Positions 30,548 to 38,711 of a stretch of 64,000 nt of DNA are shown here, one piece after another. How positions within the stretch are numbered: position 1 is the first letter of the stretch; each line of letters opens with the position of its first letter. The stretch covers positions 62,001-126,000 of the forward strand of contig NZ_PVZN01000007.1 in the NCBI RefSeq assembly GCF_003024385.1, in the 5' to 3' direction. Origin of the DNA: Pseudomonas sp. BBP2017. GTDB taxonomy: Bacteria; Pseudomonadota; Gammaproteobacteria; Pseudomonadales; Pseudomonadaceae. Made by a program: the position numbers and the translations under genes. The notes beneath the pieces are model-generated. The model did not search any database. It worked only from the letters and a program-made list of their open reading frames with translations, and was not told where the DNA came from.

Positions 30548-32602
30548 TCAGAAGGATGTACGCAACCCCACCTCCACACTGCGCCCCGGTGCCGGGGCAA
30601 TGTCGCGCAAGATCGAGCTGGCATAGCGCACGGTCTGGTCGGTGAGGTTTTCACCGCGAACAAAGGCCAGCCACTGGCTCTGGCCAATATCAAAGCGATA
30701 GCCGAGGCTAGCGCCCAGGGTGGTATAGCCATCGGTACTGGTTTCATTGTCCGGTTTGTGATGCTGGGCGCTGGCATGCTGCACATCAACCCGTGCCTGC
30801 CAGCGCTCCAGCTCCCACAGCAGGCCGCTGTTCAGGCGCAGCGGGGCAATGCGTGGCAGGTCTTCGCCGCTGTCCAGGTTCTTGGCCCGGGTGTAGTCGC
30901 CGGACAACTCCAGGGCAAAGCTGCCCAGGCGGTTTTGCGCCAGCTGCCAGCGGTCCTGGGCTTCGATGCCATAGAAGCGGGCCCGCACACCTTTGTACAG
31001 GTATTCGGGCACGTCACCGGCGTGCTCATGGTCGTGATCGTGGTCCTCATCACTGTGGTCATGATCGTGGTCATGGCCTTCACGCATGTTGCCGCTGGCC
31101 AGCAGGCCGATGTAGTCGCGAAAGTGACTGTAGAACACGCCGACGCTGCCTTTGTGCACACCGTTGTCGAAGCGCAAGGCCAGGTCGCTGGAAATCGCTT
31201 TCTCTTTGCTCAAGTTCGGATCGCCGACTTCAAACGTGCCGGTGGCGACGTGGGCGCCATTGGCATACAGCTCGTAGAACGTCGGTGCGCGTTCGGTGTA
31301 GCCCAGGGTCGCGGCCAGCGACCAGATCGGTGTCAGCTCATACACCGCACCCGATGACAGGCTGGCGGCGGTGAAGCTGCTGGCGCTGTCGGCGTGGGCA
31401 AAACGCTCGCTGCCCTGGCTGTCGGGGTCGACCCGTGTGTGTTCCAGGCGTCCACCCAGGCTCAGGTTGAGGCGCTCGGTGGCTTGCCATTGTTCAAGCA
31501 TGAACAGCGCCAGGCTGTTGGTGTCGGTCTGGGGGACGAAGGCTTCTTCACCCAGGGCGGAAAACTCGTTACGACCGACTTGGGCGCCGATCACGCCTTC
31601 TACCGGCCCCCAGGGTTGATGCCGGGCTTCGACCCTTGCCTCGTAACCCTTGTTCTTGAAGGTGGTGTGCACTTCGCCATCTTCAAGTTCGCGGTGCTGG
31701 TAGTCGGTGTAGCCAGCGTCGAACTTCAGCGCGCTGAACGGGCCGTCGAGGTCGCGTAGCTCGGAGGCGAAGCCATAGTGGTCCTGTTGCATGTCCAGGC
31801 GCACACCGGGTTCGGCCACCGAGCCATAGTTCGAATCGTAGCGGCTGTAGGACAGGCCGGTGTAGCCGTGATCCCAATGATAGGAACCGCCGACGGCGCC
31901 GCCATCCTGGCGGCCGTCGCTGTTTTCCAGACGATGCTTACTGCCCGGGTCGTCGGCGTCGCGGACCTTGGAACTGCGAGCGTAGCCGGGAATGCGCAGG
32001 TCGTTGAACTGCCGGCTGTTGGCGTCCAGGTGCAAGGCAAAGCGGCCATCGCCGGCTTCCAGCTTGCCGGCGCTGCTACGTGTGGTGTCGGCGCCACCGT
32101 AACGCAACTCGCCAGCGCCATGAATGCCGTCGACGGGGTCGGTGGGGATGCGATTGTCGAAGCTGCTGACCACGCCACCGATGGCGTTGCCGCCGTAGAG
32201 CAGGGCGGCCGGGCCGCGGACGATTTCGATGCGATCTACGGTGGCTGGGTCCAGCGGTACAGCGTGATCGTAGGACAACGATGAGGCGTCCAGCGCGCCA
32301 ACACCATTGCGCAGAATGCGAATGCGATCGCCATCCAGGCCCCGAATCACCGGACGACTGGCGCCGGGACCGAACCAGGTCGAGGCGACGCCGGGCTGGT
32401 TGTTCAGGGTCTGACCGAGACTGCCTTTCTGTTGCAGGGCCAGCGCGTCACCTTCGAGTACAGTGGTGGGCGCGGCCAGTTCGCTGTTGCCCAGCGGGTT
32501 GGCGGTGATGATCTGGGGCTGCAACTCCACGGCCTGGCTCAGTGGTGATGCGAGCCAAAGGGCAGCGGTGAAAGGGGAGAGTCGAAGGGGCAAGCGACGC
32601 AT
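30548..32602 (-). CDS. TonB-dependent outer-membrane receptor, probably for zinc (ZnuD type)
   Basis: This 684-residue receptor has a signal peptide, an N-terminal plug with GVASTWFGPGASRPVIRGLDGDRIRILRNG, and a 22-strand barrel ending in an aromatic residue (VGLRTSF). An extracellular loop near residues 495-520 is a run of alternating His and Asp (GHDHDHDHSDEDHDHDHEH), a classic zinc-binding segment. With the Zur-like box upstream this points to zinc import, as in ZnuD. The substrate is inferred; nickel or another divalent metal remains possible. Confidence 0.88.
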   Translation of the reverse strand: MRRLPLRLSPFTAALWLASPLSQAVELQPQIITANPLGNSELAAPTTVLEGDALALQQKGSLGQTLNNQPGVASTWFGPGASRPVIRGLDGDRIRILRNGVGALDASSLSYDHAVPLDPATVDRIEIVRGPAALLYGGNAIGGVVSSFDNRIPTDPVDGIHGAGELRYGGADTTRSSAGKLEAGDGRFALHLDANSRQFNDLRIPGYARSSKVRDADDPGSKHRLENSDGRQDGGAVGGSYHWDHGYTGLSYSRYDSNYGSVAEPGVRLDMQQDHYGFASELRDLDGPFSALKFDAGYTDYQHRELEDGEVHTTFKNKGYEARVEARHQPWGPVEGVIGAQVGRNEFSALGEEAFVPQTDTNSLALFMLEQWQATERLNLSLGGRLEHTRVDPDSQGSERFAHADSASSFTAASLSSGAVYELTPIWSLAATLGYTERAPTFYELYANGAHVATGTFEVGDPNLSKEKAISSDLALRFDNGVHKGSVGVFYSHFRDYIGLLASGNMREGHDHDHDHSDEDHDHDHEHAGDVPEYLYKGVRARFYGIEAQDRWQLAQNRLGSFALELSGDYTRAKNLDSGEDLPRIAPLRLNSGLLWELERWQARVDVQHASAQHHKPDNETSTDGYTTLGASLGYRFDIGQSQWLAFVRGENLTDQTVRYASSILRDIAPAPGRSVEVGLRTSF

Positions 32603-32633
32603 GGGCTGCGGGGTTCCTTGGCAATGTAATGAG

Positions 32634-32652
32634 ATTGATACAATATAACATT
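32634..32652 (-). promoter_or_regulatory. Zur-like box upstream of the zinc receptor
   Basis: Read on the minus strand, AATGTTATATTGTATCAAT matches the first half of the Zur consensus (AATGTTATA-N-TATAACATT) exactly and the second half in six of nine positions. It lies about 32 bp before the receptor ATG. The divergent VF530-family gene begins 100 bp to the other side. Confidence 0.65.
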
Positions 32653-32755
32653 ACCATCTGTCACAGCGCCGCGCCTACCACAGCTGCGCTAGAATGTTTG
32701 TAGCCAGCCCACCCCTGGGCTAAGGTGCGCACATTTGATTCGCTGGAGCACAGGC

Positions 32756-32977
32756 ATGACCACCGCCAACCCCAATCCGCTGCATGGCGTGACCCTGGAG
32801 CAGATCCTCACCGCACTGGTGGCGCACTATCAATGGCAAGGGCTGGCCGAGCGCATCGATATCCGCTGCTTCAAGAGCGATCCGAGCATCAAGTCGAGCC
32901 TGACTTTCCTGCGCCGTACCCCCTGGGCCCGGGAGAAAGTCGAGCGCCTGTACCTGAAGCTGCAGCGCGGTCGCTGA
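32756..32977 (+). CDS. VF530 family (DUF2132) DNA-binding-like small protein
   Basis: This 73-residue protein contains the conserved block [12 protein letters not shown]...[38 protein letters not shown], which is the VF530 domain. The function is unknown, though the structure is helical with a putative DNA-binding surface. GGAG at 32744-32747 selects ATG 32756, eight bases downstream. The next gene begins five bases after its stop, suggesting a two-gene unit. Confidence 0.85.
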   Translation: MTTANPNPLHGVTLEQILTALVAHYQWQGLAERIDIRCFKSDPSIKSSLTFLRRTPWAREKVERLYLKLQRGR

Positions 32978-32981
32978 CTTG

Positions 32982-33635
32982 ATGCCTCGACGCGAGGTCG
33001 TGATCGGCCTGGCCGCCTGCCTGGGCTGGAGTGCGCTGGCGATCCAGCTGTACCTGGTGCTGTGGGTACGTTGGCAGGAGCAGGCCAGCCTGATCGGCGG
33101 CCTGGTGAACTTCTTCAGCTATTTCACCGTGCTGAGCAATACCTTGGTCGCCGTGGTGCTCAGCCAGGCGGCATTTGGCCGCGAATCTGCGGCGCGGCGC
33201 TGGTTTCTCGGCCCGGCAGTCAGTTCGGGTATTGCCGCCAGTATTGTTCTGGTCGGTCTGGCCTATAGCGTGTTGTTGCGCCATCTGTGGCAACCGCAGG
33301 GCTGGCAGTGGCTGGCCGATGAGCTGTTGCACGATGTCATGCCGTTGCTGTTTGTCGGCTATTGGTGGTGCTGCGTGGAGAAAGGCAGTCTGCGGCTCAA
33401 GCACCTGTTGGCCTGGCTGCTGTATCCGGCGGGGTATTTTGCTTATGTGCTGCTGCGCGGGCAGTCGATAGGGGTCTATCCCTATCCGTTCATCAATGTC
33501 GCAAGCCTTGGCTATGGGCAGGTACTGCTCAATGCGTTGGCGATTGTGTTCGGCTTCACTACCATTGGCTTGCTGATACTGAGCCTGGATCATTGGCAGG
33601 GCGGGCGCCTGGCCAAGGCCAGGACGCAACCCTGA
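32982..33635 (+). CDS. Pr6Pr-family membrane protein
   Basis: This 217-residue protein has six predicted membrane helices (starting near residues 5, 40, 75, 110, 140 and 185). The sequence FSYFTVLSNTLVA and the late HDVMPLLFVGYWW and YPYPFINVASLGYGQVLLN match the Pr6Pr family (related to FAR-17a/AIG1). No biochemical role is established. It follows the VF530 gene almost without a gap and is convergent with the siderophore-interacting protein gene. Confidence 0.8.
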   Translation: MPRREVVIGLAACLGWSALAIQLYLVLWVRWQEQASLIGGLVNFFSYFTVLSNTLVAVVLSQAAFGRESAARRWFLGPAVSSGIAASIVLVGLAYSVLLRHLWQPQGWQWLADELLHDVMPLLFVGYWWCCVEKGSLRLKHLLAWLLYPAGYFAYVLLRGQSIGVYPYPFINVASLGYGQVLLNALAIVFGFTTIGLLILSLDHWQGGRLAKARTQP

Positions 33636-33644
33636 TGGTGCCGT

Positions 33645-34415
33645 TTACTCGTCGTCGTGCGGGTCGAGGCGCCAGTAGGCGACGGCCTTGATCAGGTCTT
33701 CCTTGACGCCCTTTTCGTCGACCAGCAGACGCTTGGTCTTGCGCGTCAGGGCTTTTTCCAGGGCAACCCAGGCGTACAACTGACCTTCAGGCAGGGGCAG
33801 ATCCTTCACCACGTCCAGCAGCTCCTGCTGGTGTCGCTGTACCCAGATCACTTGCACTTGTGCCAGGCTCGCCAGGACCTGTTGTTCCTGGGCGTCTTCG
33901 ATCTCGATGACCGCCAACACCTTGCGCGTGGCCGGCAGCTCTTCCAGGCGTCGGGCGATGGCCGGGATCGCGGTTTCATCGCCGATCAGCAAATAGCTGT
34001 CGAAGATATCCGGCACTACCATCGAACTGCGTGGGCCGGCAATGTTGAGGACTTGGCCGACCTGCGCCTGGGCCGCCCAGCTCGACGCAGGGCCGTCGCC
34101 GTGCAGGACGAAATCGATATCCAGTTCACCGGCTTGCAGATCGATACGCCGTGGGGTGTATTCGCGCATGGTCGGGCGCAGGCCATCGCGGCTGAAGTCG
34201 AGGTTGTCCAGGGCTGCTTGTTCTTCTGCCGAGCAGGCGAACATCAGTTTGACGTGATCGTCACTGCCGACACTGGTGAAGCCTTGCAGTTGCGGTCCGC
34301 CCAAGGTGATGCGGCGCATACGCGGGGTCAGCTCGGTGACCCGCAGCACGTCCAGGCGGCGATGTTTGATCTGATGATTGACGCGATGTATCGCATTGTT
34401 CTCGCTGGCACTCAT
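33645..34415 (-). CDS. Siderophore-interacting protein, FAD-dependent ferric-siderophore reductase (YqjH type)
   Basis: This cytoplasmic flavoprotein of 256 residues reduces iron from imported ferric siderophores using NAD(P)H. The N-terminal FAD-binding domain shows RMRRITLGGPQL and REYTPRR. The C-terminal SIP domain contains LLIGDETAIPAIARRLEELP and the YAWVALEK segment. Its start overlaps the stop of the PadR gene by four bases. The pair equals the E. coli yqjI/yqjH partnership, in which the PadR protein represses the reductase. A Fur-type box lies upstream of the pair. Confidence 0.9.
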   Translation of the reverse strand: MSASENNAIHRVNHQIKHRRLDVLRVTELTPRMRRITLGGPQLQGFTSVGSDDHVKLMFACSAEEQAALDNLDFSRDGLRPTMREYTPRRIDLQAGELDIDFVLHGDGPASSWAAQAQVGQVLNIAGPRSSMVVPDIFDSYLLIGDETAIPAIARRLEELPATRKVLAVIEIEDAQEQQVLASLAQVQVIWVQRHQQELLDVVKDLPLPEGQLYAWVALEKALTRKTKRLLVDEKGVKEDLIKAVAYWRLDPHDDE

Positions 34416-34981
34416 TCGGTTTTCTCCGTGGAGGTCGCAGTGGGCCCTGCGACGATGGCTTTGGCGGTGTTGTTGAGCAGGGTGCGCACCCGTTCGATCT
34501 CTTCCGGGTTCCAGCGGCCACTGTGCATCTGCAGGGCATGACGCAGGTTGTGTACCGCTTCGTGGATCTCTGGCGGCCGGTCGTGTCCGTACAGCGAACG
34601 TTTACTGACTTCGATGCGCATGCGCACGCCGTCCAGGGCGATGGCTTGCTCGGCCAGAGAGTCCAGGCCAGCAGCTGTGACGCTGTAGAGCTTCTTGCTG
34701 CCGTGAACCTGGCCGACGATCAGTTCGCTTTCTTCCAGGAAGGTCAGGGTCGGGTAGATAACGCCCGGGCTTGGGCTGTAGTTGCCGCCGAACAGGCTTT
34801 CGATCTGGCGGATCAGGTCATAGCCGTGGCACGGCTGCTCGGCCAGCATCGATAGCAGCAGCAGTCTCAGGTCGCCAGGGGCGAAGACCCGTGGCCCGCG
34901 GTCGCCGCGCTCACGGCTGTGGCGGCGTTCGAATCCGTCATGGCGTTCGCCATGCTCGCGGTGGGGGTGATGGTCACGCAT
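34412..34981 (-). CDS. PadR-family repressor with histidine-rich N-terminus (YqjI type)
   Basis: This 189-residue winged-helix regulator begins with a His-rich segment (RDHHPHREHGERHDGFERRH) that probably binds metal. In E. coli YqjI such an extension senses nickel and relieves repression of yqjH. The PadR domain has LLLLSMLAEQPCHGYDLIRQIE, SPSPGVIYPTLTFLEE and KKLYSVTAAGL. It is the first gene of an operon with the reductase and overlaps it by ATGA. Two perfect palindromes in its own promoter are the likely operators. Metal specificity here is inferred. Confidence 0.88.
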   Translation of the reverse strand: MRDHHPHREHGERHDGFERRHSRERGDRGPRVFAPGDLRLLLLSMLAEQPCHGYDLIRQIESLFGGNYSPSPGVIYPTLTFLEESELIVGQVHGSKKLYSVTAAGLDSLAEQAIALDGVRMRIEVSKRSLYGHDRPPEIHEAVHNLRHALQMHSGRWNPEEIERVRTLLNNTAKAIVAGPTATSTEKTE

Positions 34982-35004
34982 GGAGGGCTCCGTTTGCGTT
35001 AGAT

Positions 35005-35035
35005 GTATCTTTAGATACTACTCAAGATATATCTT
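35005..35035. promoter_or_regulatory. Two perfect palindromes, probable PadR operators
   Basis: GTATCT-TT-AGATAC (35005-35018) and AAGATATATCTT (35024-35035) lie in the 70 bp before the PadR gene. On the minus strand TTGCTT and TAGTAT, 16 bases apart, could be the -35 and -10 elements. The second palindrome would then sit in the spacer, a position suited to repression. Confidence 0.7.
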
Positions 35036-35050
35036 AAAGCAAGCATGAGA

Positions 35051-35067
35051 GTGAGAATAATTCTCAC
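35051..35067. promoter_or_regulatory. Fur-type box upstream of the PadR-reductase operon
   Basis: GTGAGAAT-A-ATTCTCAC is a perfect 17-bp palindrome containing the GAGAATnATTCTC core of Pseudomonas Fur sites. It lies just upstream of the proposed -35 element. Confidence 0.7.
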
Positions 35068-35139
35068 GATAAAGAGTCAGGAGATGAACGGTATCGCTGA
35101 CAAAGCAACGCCCAGGCGCCTGGGCGTTGCTTCAAAGGG

Positions 35140-38100
35140 CTACTGCTGCGCCACTTGTGGCGTTTTGCACAGGGTGTGGCTGCCGGGTTGCAGGTACGGG
35201 GTGAGGATCGGGGCCATGCCCTTGAGTACCTGTACCGGCAGGGCCGAGGTGAACTTGAAGGACTCGGCGGCACGCCCGGGGACAAAAGCGGTGAGGGTGC
35301 CGTAGTGGTTGTCGCCAAGGAAAAACACAAAGGTCGCCGTGCGGTTGATCGCTTTTGAGCCAAGCAGGCGGCCACCGGCTCCCCAGCTTTCGAGGCGGTT
35401 GTCGCCAGTGCCGGTTTTGCCGCCCAGGACCATCGGCGTACCGTCATTAAGTTTGAAACTGCCGGATACCCGTCGTGCGGTACCGGCATCGACTACTTGC
35501 GAAAGGGCACCACGCAAGGCCCGGGCGACTTCCACCGAGAGTACTCGCTGACCGAGGTCGGGGTCACCTGCCAGACGCGTTTCATACGGGGTATTGGCGG
35601 CAAAGTGCAGGGTATCGATGCGCAGGATCGGCAGGCGGATACCATCGTTCTGGATAATGCCGATCAGCTCGGCCAAGGCTGCCGGACGGTCGCCGGAGCT
35701 GCCGATGGCAGTGGCCAGCGAGGGCACCAGGTGATCGAAGGGATAGCCGACCCGTTTCCAGCGCCGATGGATATCGAGGAACGCTTCGATTTCCACCAGG
35801 GTACGAATACGGCTGTCACGCGCGCCTTTGTGCCGGCTCTTGAACAGCCAGCCGTAGACTTCCTGGCGCTCGAACTGGCTGGCCTGCGTCGCATCCTGGA
35901 AGCTGGCATTGGGGTTGTTCAGCAAGTAGCCCAGCAGCCACAGGTCCAGAGGGTGGACCTTGGCGACAAAGCCTTGGTCGGGTAGATCGAATTTGCCGGG
36001 GCCGTAGGCGTAGTACAGGTTGCCCAGACGCTCATCGGTGAGGATGTCTTGCTTGGTGGGCTTGCGCTTGGTTTCCTGCAAATCCTTTTTCACGTGGGCA
36101 CGGACGAAGGCGTTGAAGGTGGCCTGGTCAGCTTCCGGGAACAGGTAGCGGTGTACGGCGGCCAGGCGGATCGGCGTGACACGCAAACTGTCGAGGAAGG
36201 TGTCCAGGCGCTGTTGCGAGGTTTTGCGCTGGTACTTTTTCCAGAACCTGCGCAGGTAGTCGGTGCCCTCCTTGTCGGCAAAGCGCGCCAGGTACTCCTG
36301 GCGGCGTGGCTCGGCATCGTCCTTGAGCAAGCGGATGCTGCTGCCCGGTGTCTGGTAGGTGCTGTAGCGCACCAGATCACGCATCAAACGGATAAACGGC
36401 AGGTTGATCGACTCGCGCAAGGCGTCTTTGAGCGTGGGAATCCGGTTGTTGTCTTCTTTACGAAAGTTATTGAACACATGCATGCCGCCACCGGTGAAGA
36501 AGGCTTCACCGGGGCCGGCCGAATACTTGCGATTGAGCGCGGCATCGAGCATCGCGGTGATGTTGCGGTCTTTGTTCTGGATCAGGTAGTCGATGGCCCA
36601 GCGGGTGATGAAGTCCAGTTCAGCGACCTCGACCTTCTTCAGGTCGGCGGCGGGAGTGTTGGCGTACTTGTCATGCAGTTCGGCGATGATTTCCAGGTAA
36701 CTGGTCAGCACCCGCAGCTTGGCGGTGGAACCCAGCTCCAGCTTGCTGCCCTCGTTGATGTCGAACGGCTGGTCGGTGCTGTCGGTCTGCACCCGCACGC
36801 GCGAACCGTTGGCGGTGCGTTCAAGCAGGGTAAAGCTGTAGCGCACCTGGGTGGTGCTGGTCGGGGTCAGCAAGCGCTCGCCAAACAGGCCGAGCTTCTC
36901 GGCGATGGCCGGATCGGCGAGATCCTTGAGGTACTGGCTGATCTGGCCTTGCAGGTCAGATTGCAAGGTGCTGGTGGCCGACAGATCAAGACGGTCCAGG
37001 TCGTACAGCGGCCGGGCCAGGGCCAGGGACAGGCGGCTGCGGGCAACGCTGATGCCCTTGTTGGTGACGATCGGTTGAATGGTCGGTTGCGCCACCCAGT
37101 CGCGATAGATCGTCTTGCTGACCAGCGCGGCGTCGGCCAGCGGCCGGTCGACGATATTGGCGGCAGCCAGAATCCGAATGTGACTGTCGGTCAGTTCGGC
37201 CAGTTCGTTGCGGCCCTTGGACAGAAAGTGTGAGGGACGGCGCTGGGCAATCATCAGCGACAGTACCTGACGCAGGGCCAGGCCGCGTGCGGCCATGCTT
37301 GCAGGGTCGGTCTCGGTAGATGTCAGGGCCTGGTTGACCTGGGCGAAGTCGGCGCCGTACCAGACCCGCAGGCCCTCGGCCATGCCATGCACTTCACCAT
37401 GCCCGGGCACCGCCGACAGCGGCACGCTGTTGAGGTAGTCACGCACGATACGCTGGCGCGCTTCAAGGGTTTGTGGGCCGCTCTGGTAGGTGCGCACGCT
37501 GGCAGAAATCATCTGGCGGATTTTCTCGCTGCCCGAGACAGTCAGGCCGTCAGGCGAGTGGCGGTATTTCTCCAGTTGGGTAGCCAGGGTGCTACCGCCA
37601 GCGGACTGGCCAGGCAGGGCCAGGTACTTGGCGACCTGGCTGTAAGCCGCCTTGGCAAAGCGTGGCCAGTCCACTGCCGGGTTGGCGTTGGGGGCGTTGG
37701 GGTCGAGCAGGTCGCGGTTCTCGATGAACAGCAGGCTGTTGACGATGACCGGCGGGATGGAATCGAAGTCCGGGTACAGGTACTGCGGGTAGTGATACTG
37801 GTAAAGCACATCGCCCTTGCAGTCGGTGATCGAAAGCCCGGTCTGGATCTTTTCTTTATAGGGCACGAAGAAACCGTGTTCGGCGTAGTCCATCAACGCC
37901 GGGGAAAAATGCACCTGCTCGCTGATTACATAATCGCGTTTGAGCAGGCGTGGCAGGAACTCTCCCAACGCGCTGTAGCCCAGGCGTTTGTCGAAGGGCC
38001 CGTCACCCGGATAAATGATCGCATCGCTGGGCCCCGGCTGCAGGGAATAGGTCAGGGTCGAGGCGAGTTGGCTGAGCTCGCGTGACTGCAGGCGCGAGGT

Positions 38101-38274
38101 GTGCATTTCATTGGCGATGGCCATTCCCAGCGCAATCAGGGCAAGCAGCAGCACCAGCCACAGCAGCCGCCACCACAGACGACGTTGGCGAGGGCTTTTC
38201 GGCAATGGCGATTCTTCAAGGGATTCAGAGGGAGTTTCCTTACTCGTTGGTTCCGATTGCCACAATGCGCCCAT
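35140..38274 (-). CDS. Atypical class A penicillin-binding protein (GT51 transglycosylase plus transpeptidase-like domain)
   Basis: This 1044-residue inner-membrane protein has one N-terminal span (about residues 33-54). A GT51-like domain follows, with catalytic Glu185 in LLFIENRDLLD and GGSTLATQLEK (226-236), both departing from the usual E-D-x-x-F and GGSTI-TQQ motifs. The C-terminal region carries transpeptidase-like STAK (516-519), SIN and KTGT (953-956) motifs. It is thus probably a divergent bifunctional peptidoglycan synthase, larger than PBP1a or PBP1b. It stands alone, with no partner gene. Activity of each domain is not certain. Confidence 0.8.
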   Translation of the reverse strand: MGALWQSEPTSKETPSESLEESPLPKSPRQRRLWWRLLWLVLLLALIALGMAIANEMHTSRLQSRELSQLASTLTYSLQPGPSDAIIYPGDGPFDKRLGYSALGEFLPRLLKRDYVISEQVHFSPALMDYAEHGFFVPYKEKIQTGLSITDCKGDVLYQYHYPQYLYPDFDSIPPVIVNSLLFIENRDLLDPNAPNANPAVDWPRFAKAAYSQVAKYLALPGQSAGGSTLATQLEKYRHSPDGLTVSGSEKIRQMISASVRTYQSGPQTLEARQRIVRDYLNSVPLSAVPGHGEVHGMAEGLRVWYGADFAQVNQALTSTETDPASMAARGLALRQVLSLMIAQRRPSHFLSKGRNELAELTDSHIRILAAANIVDRPLADAALVSKTIYRDWVAQPTIQPIVTNKGISVARSRLSLALARPLYDLDRLDLSATSTLQSDLQGQISQYLKDLADPAIAEKLGLFGERLLTPTSTTQVRYSFTLLERTANGSRVRVQTDSTDQPFDINEGSKLELGSTAKLRVLTSYLEIIAELHDKYANTPAADLKKVEVAELDFITRWAIDYLIQNKDRNITAMLDAALNRKYSAGPGEAFFTGGGMHVFNNFRKEDNNRIPTLKDALRESINLPFIRLMRDLVRYSTYQTPGSSIRLLKDDAEPRRQEYLARFADKEGTDYLRRFWKKYQRKTSQQRLDTFLDSLRVTPIRLAAVHRYLFPEADQATFNAFVRAHVKKDLQETKRKPTKQDILTDERLGNLYYAYGPGKFDLPDQGFVAKVHPLDLWLLGYLLNNPNASFQDATQASQFERQEVYGWLFKSRHKGARDSRIRTLVEIEAFLDIHRRWKRVGYPFDHLVPSLATAIGSSGDRPAALAELIGIIQNDGIRLPILRIDTLHFAANTPYETRLAGDPDLGQRVLSVEVARALRGALSQVVDAGTARRVSGSFKLNDGTPMVLGGKTGTGDNRLESWGAGGRLLGSKAINRTATFVFFLGDNHYGTLTAFVPGRAAESFKFTSALPVQVLKGMAPILTPYLQPGSHTLCKTPQVAQQ

Positions 38275-38711
38275 AGTGTTCAGCCCGGCTACGTATTTTC
38301 GTCTTGCTTGCCTGAAGCTTAGACGGTGAGCAGGTTTGGTGAAAAATTTGTAAGCCCGGTAAGGCTGCTCCTAGAAAGTGTACGACTTGCGCCTTTGGTG
38401 GAGGTTGTAATGCCCCGTTTTGGTGCTATGTTAGCCGCCCTGTTTGTCAGTCTGGAGAAAACACGGGGAATGCCCCTCCGTGGATGCGGTTTTTGCCGAG
38501 ATTTCTCGCCAAATATCCGGTGTTTTATAGTGAAATGCCCTGCAGGGGTCTTTCTATACTGCTCACCCCTTTCGCTTTGCCGGCTTGTTGCGTGCCGGCA
38601 GACGGGACCGCTTACAAAGTGGTGTCCGGCAAGACCGCGTATCCAGCCTACCGGCGATACCAAGCCTGCACGAAAGGTCTATATCCAATAACAAAATGAG
38701 GTTGTATTTCT
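38275..38711. other. 437-bp intergenic region with a possible structured leader
   Basis: The region separates two divergent genes and has no convincing coding frame. On the plus strand GGGG-AATG-CCCC (38465-38476) is followed 13 bases later by T5, and TGCCGGC/GCCGGCA (38578-38600) forms a seven-pair stem about 110 bp before the permease start. A transcribed, attenuator-like leader is possible. No known riboswitch was recognised. Confidence 0.4.

Noticed and set aside
38326..38691. Open frame of about 121 codons between the PBP and permease genes
   Set aside because: It has no ribosome-binding site or family features, and it covers the hairpins of the leader region.
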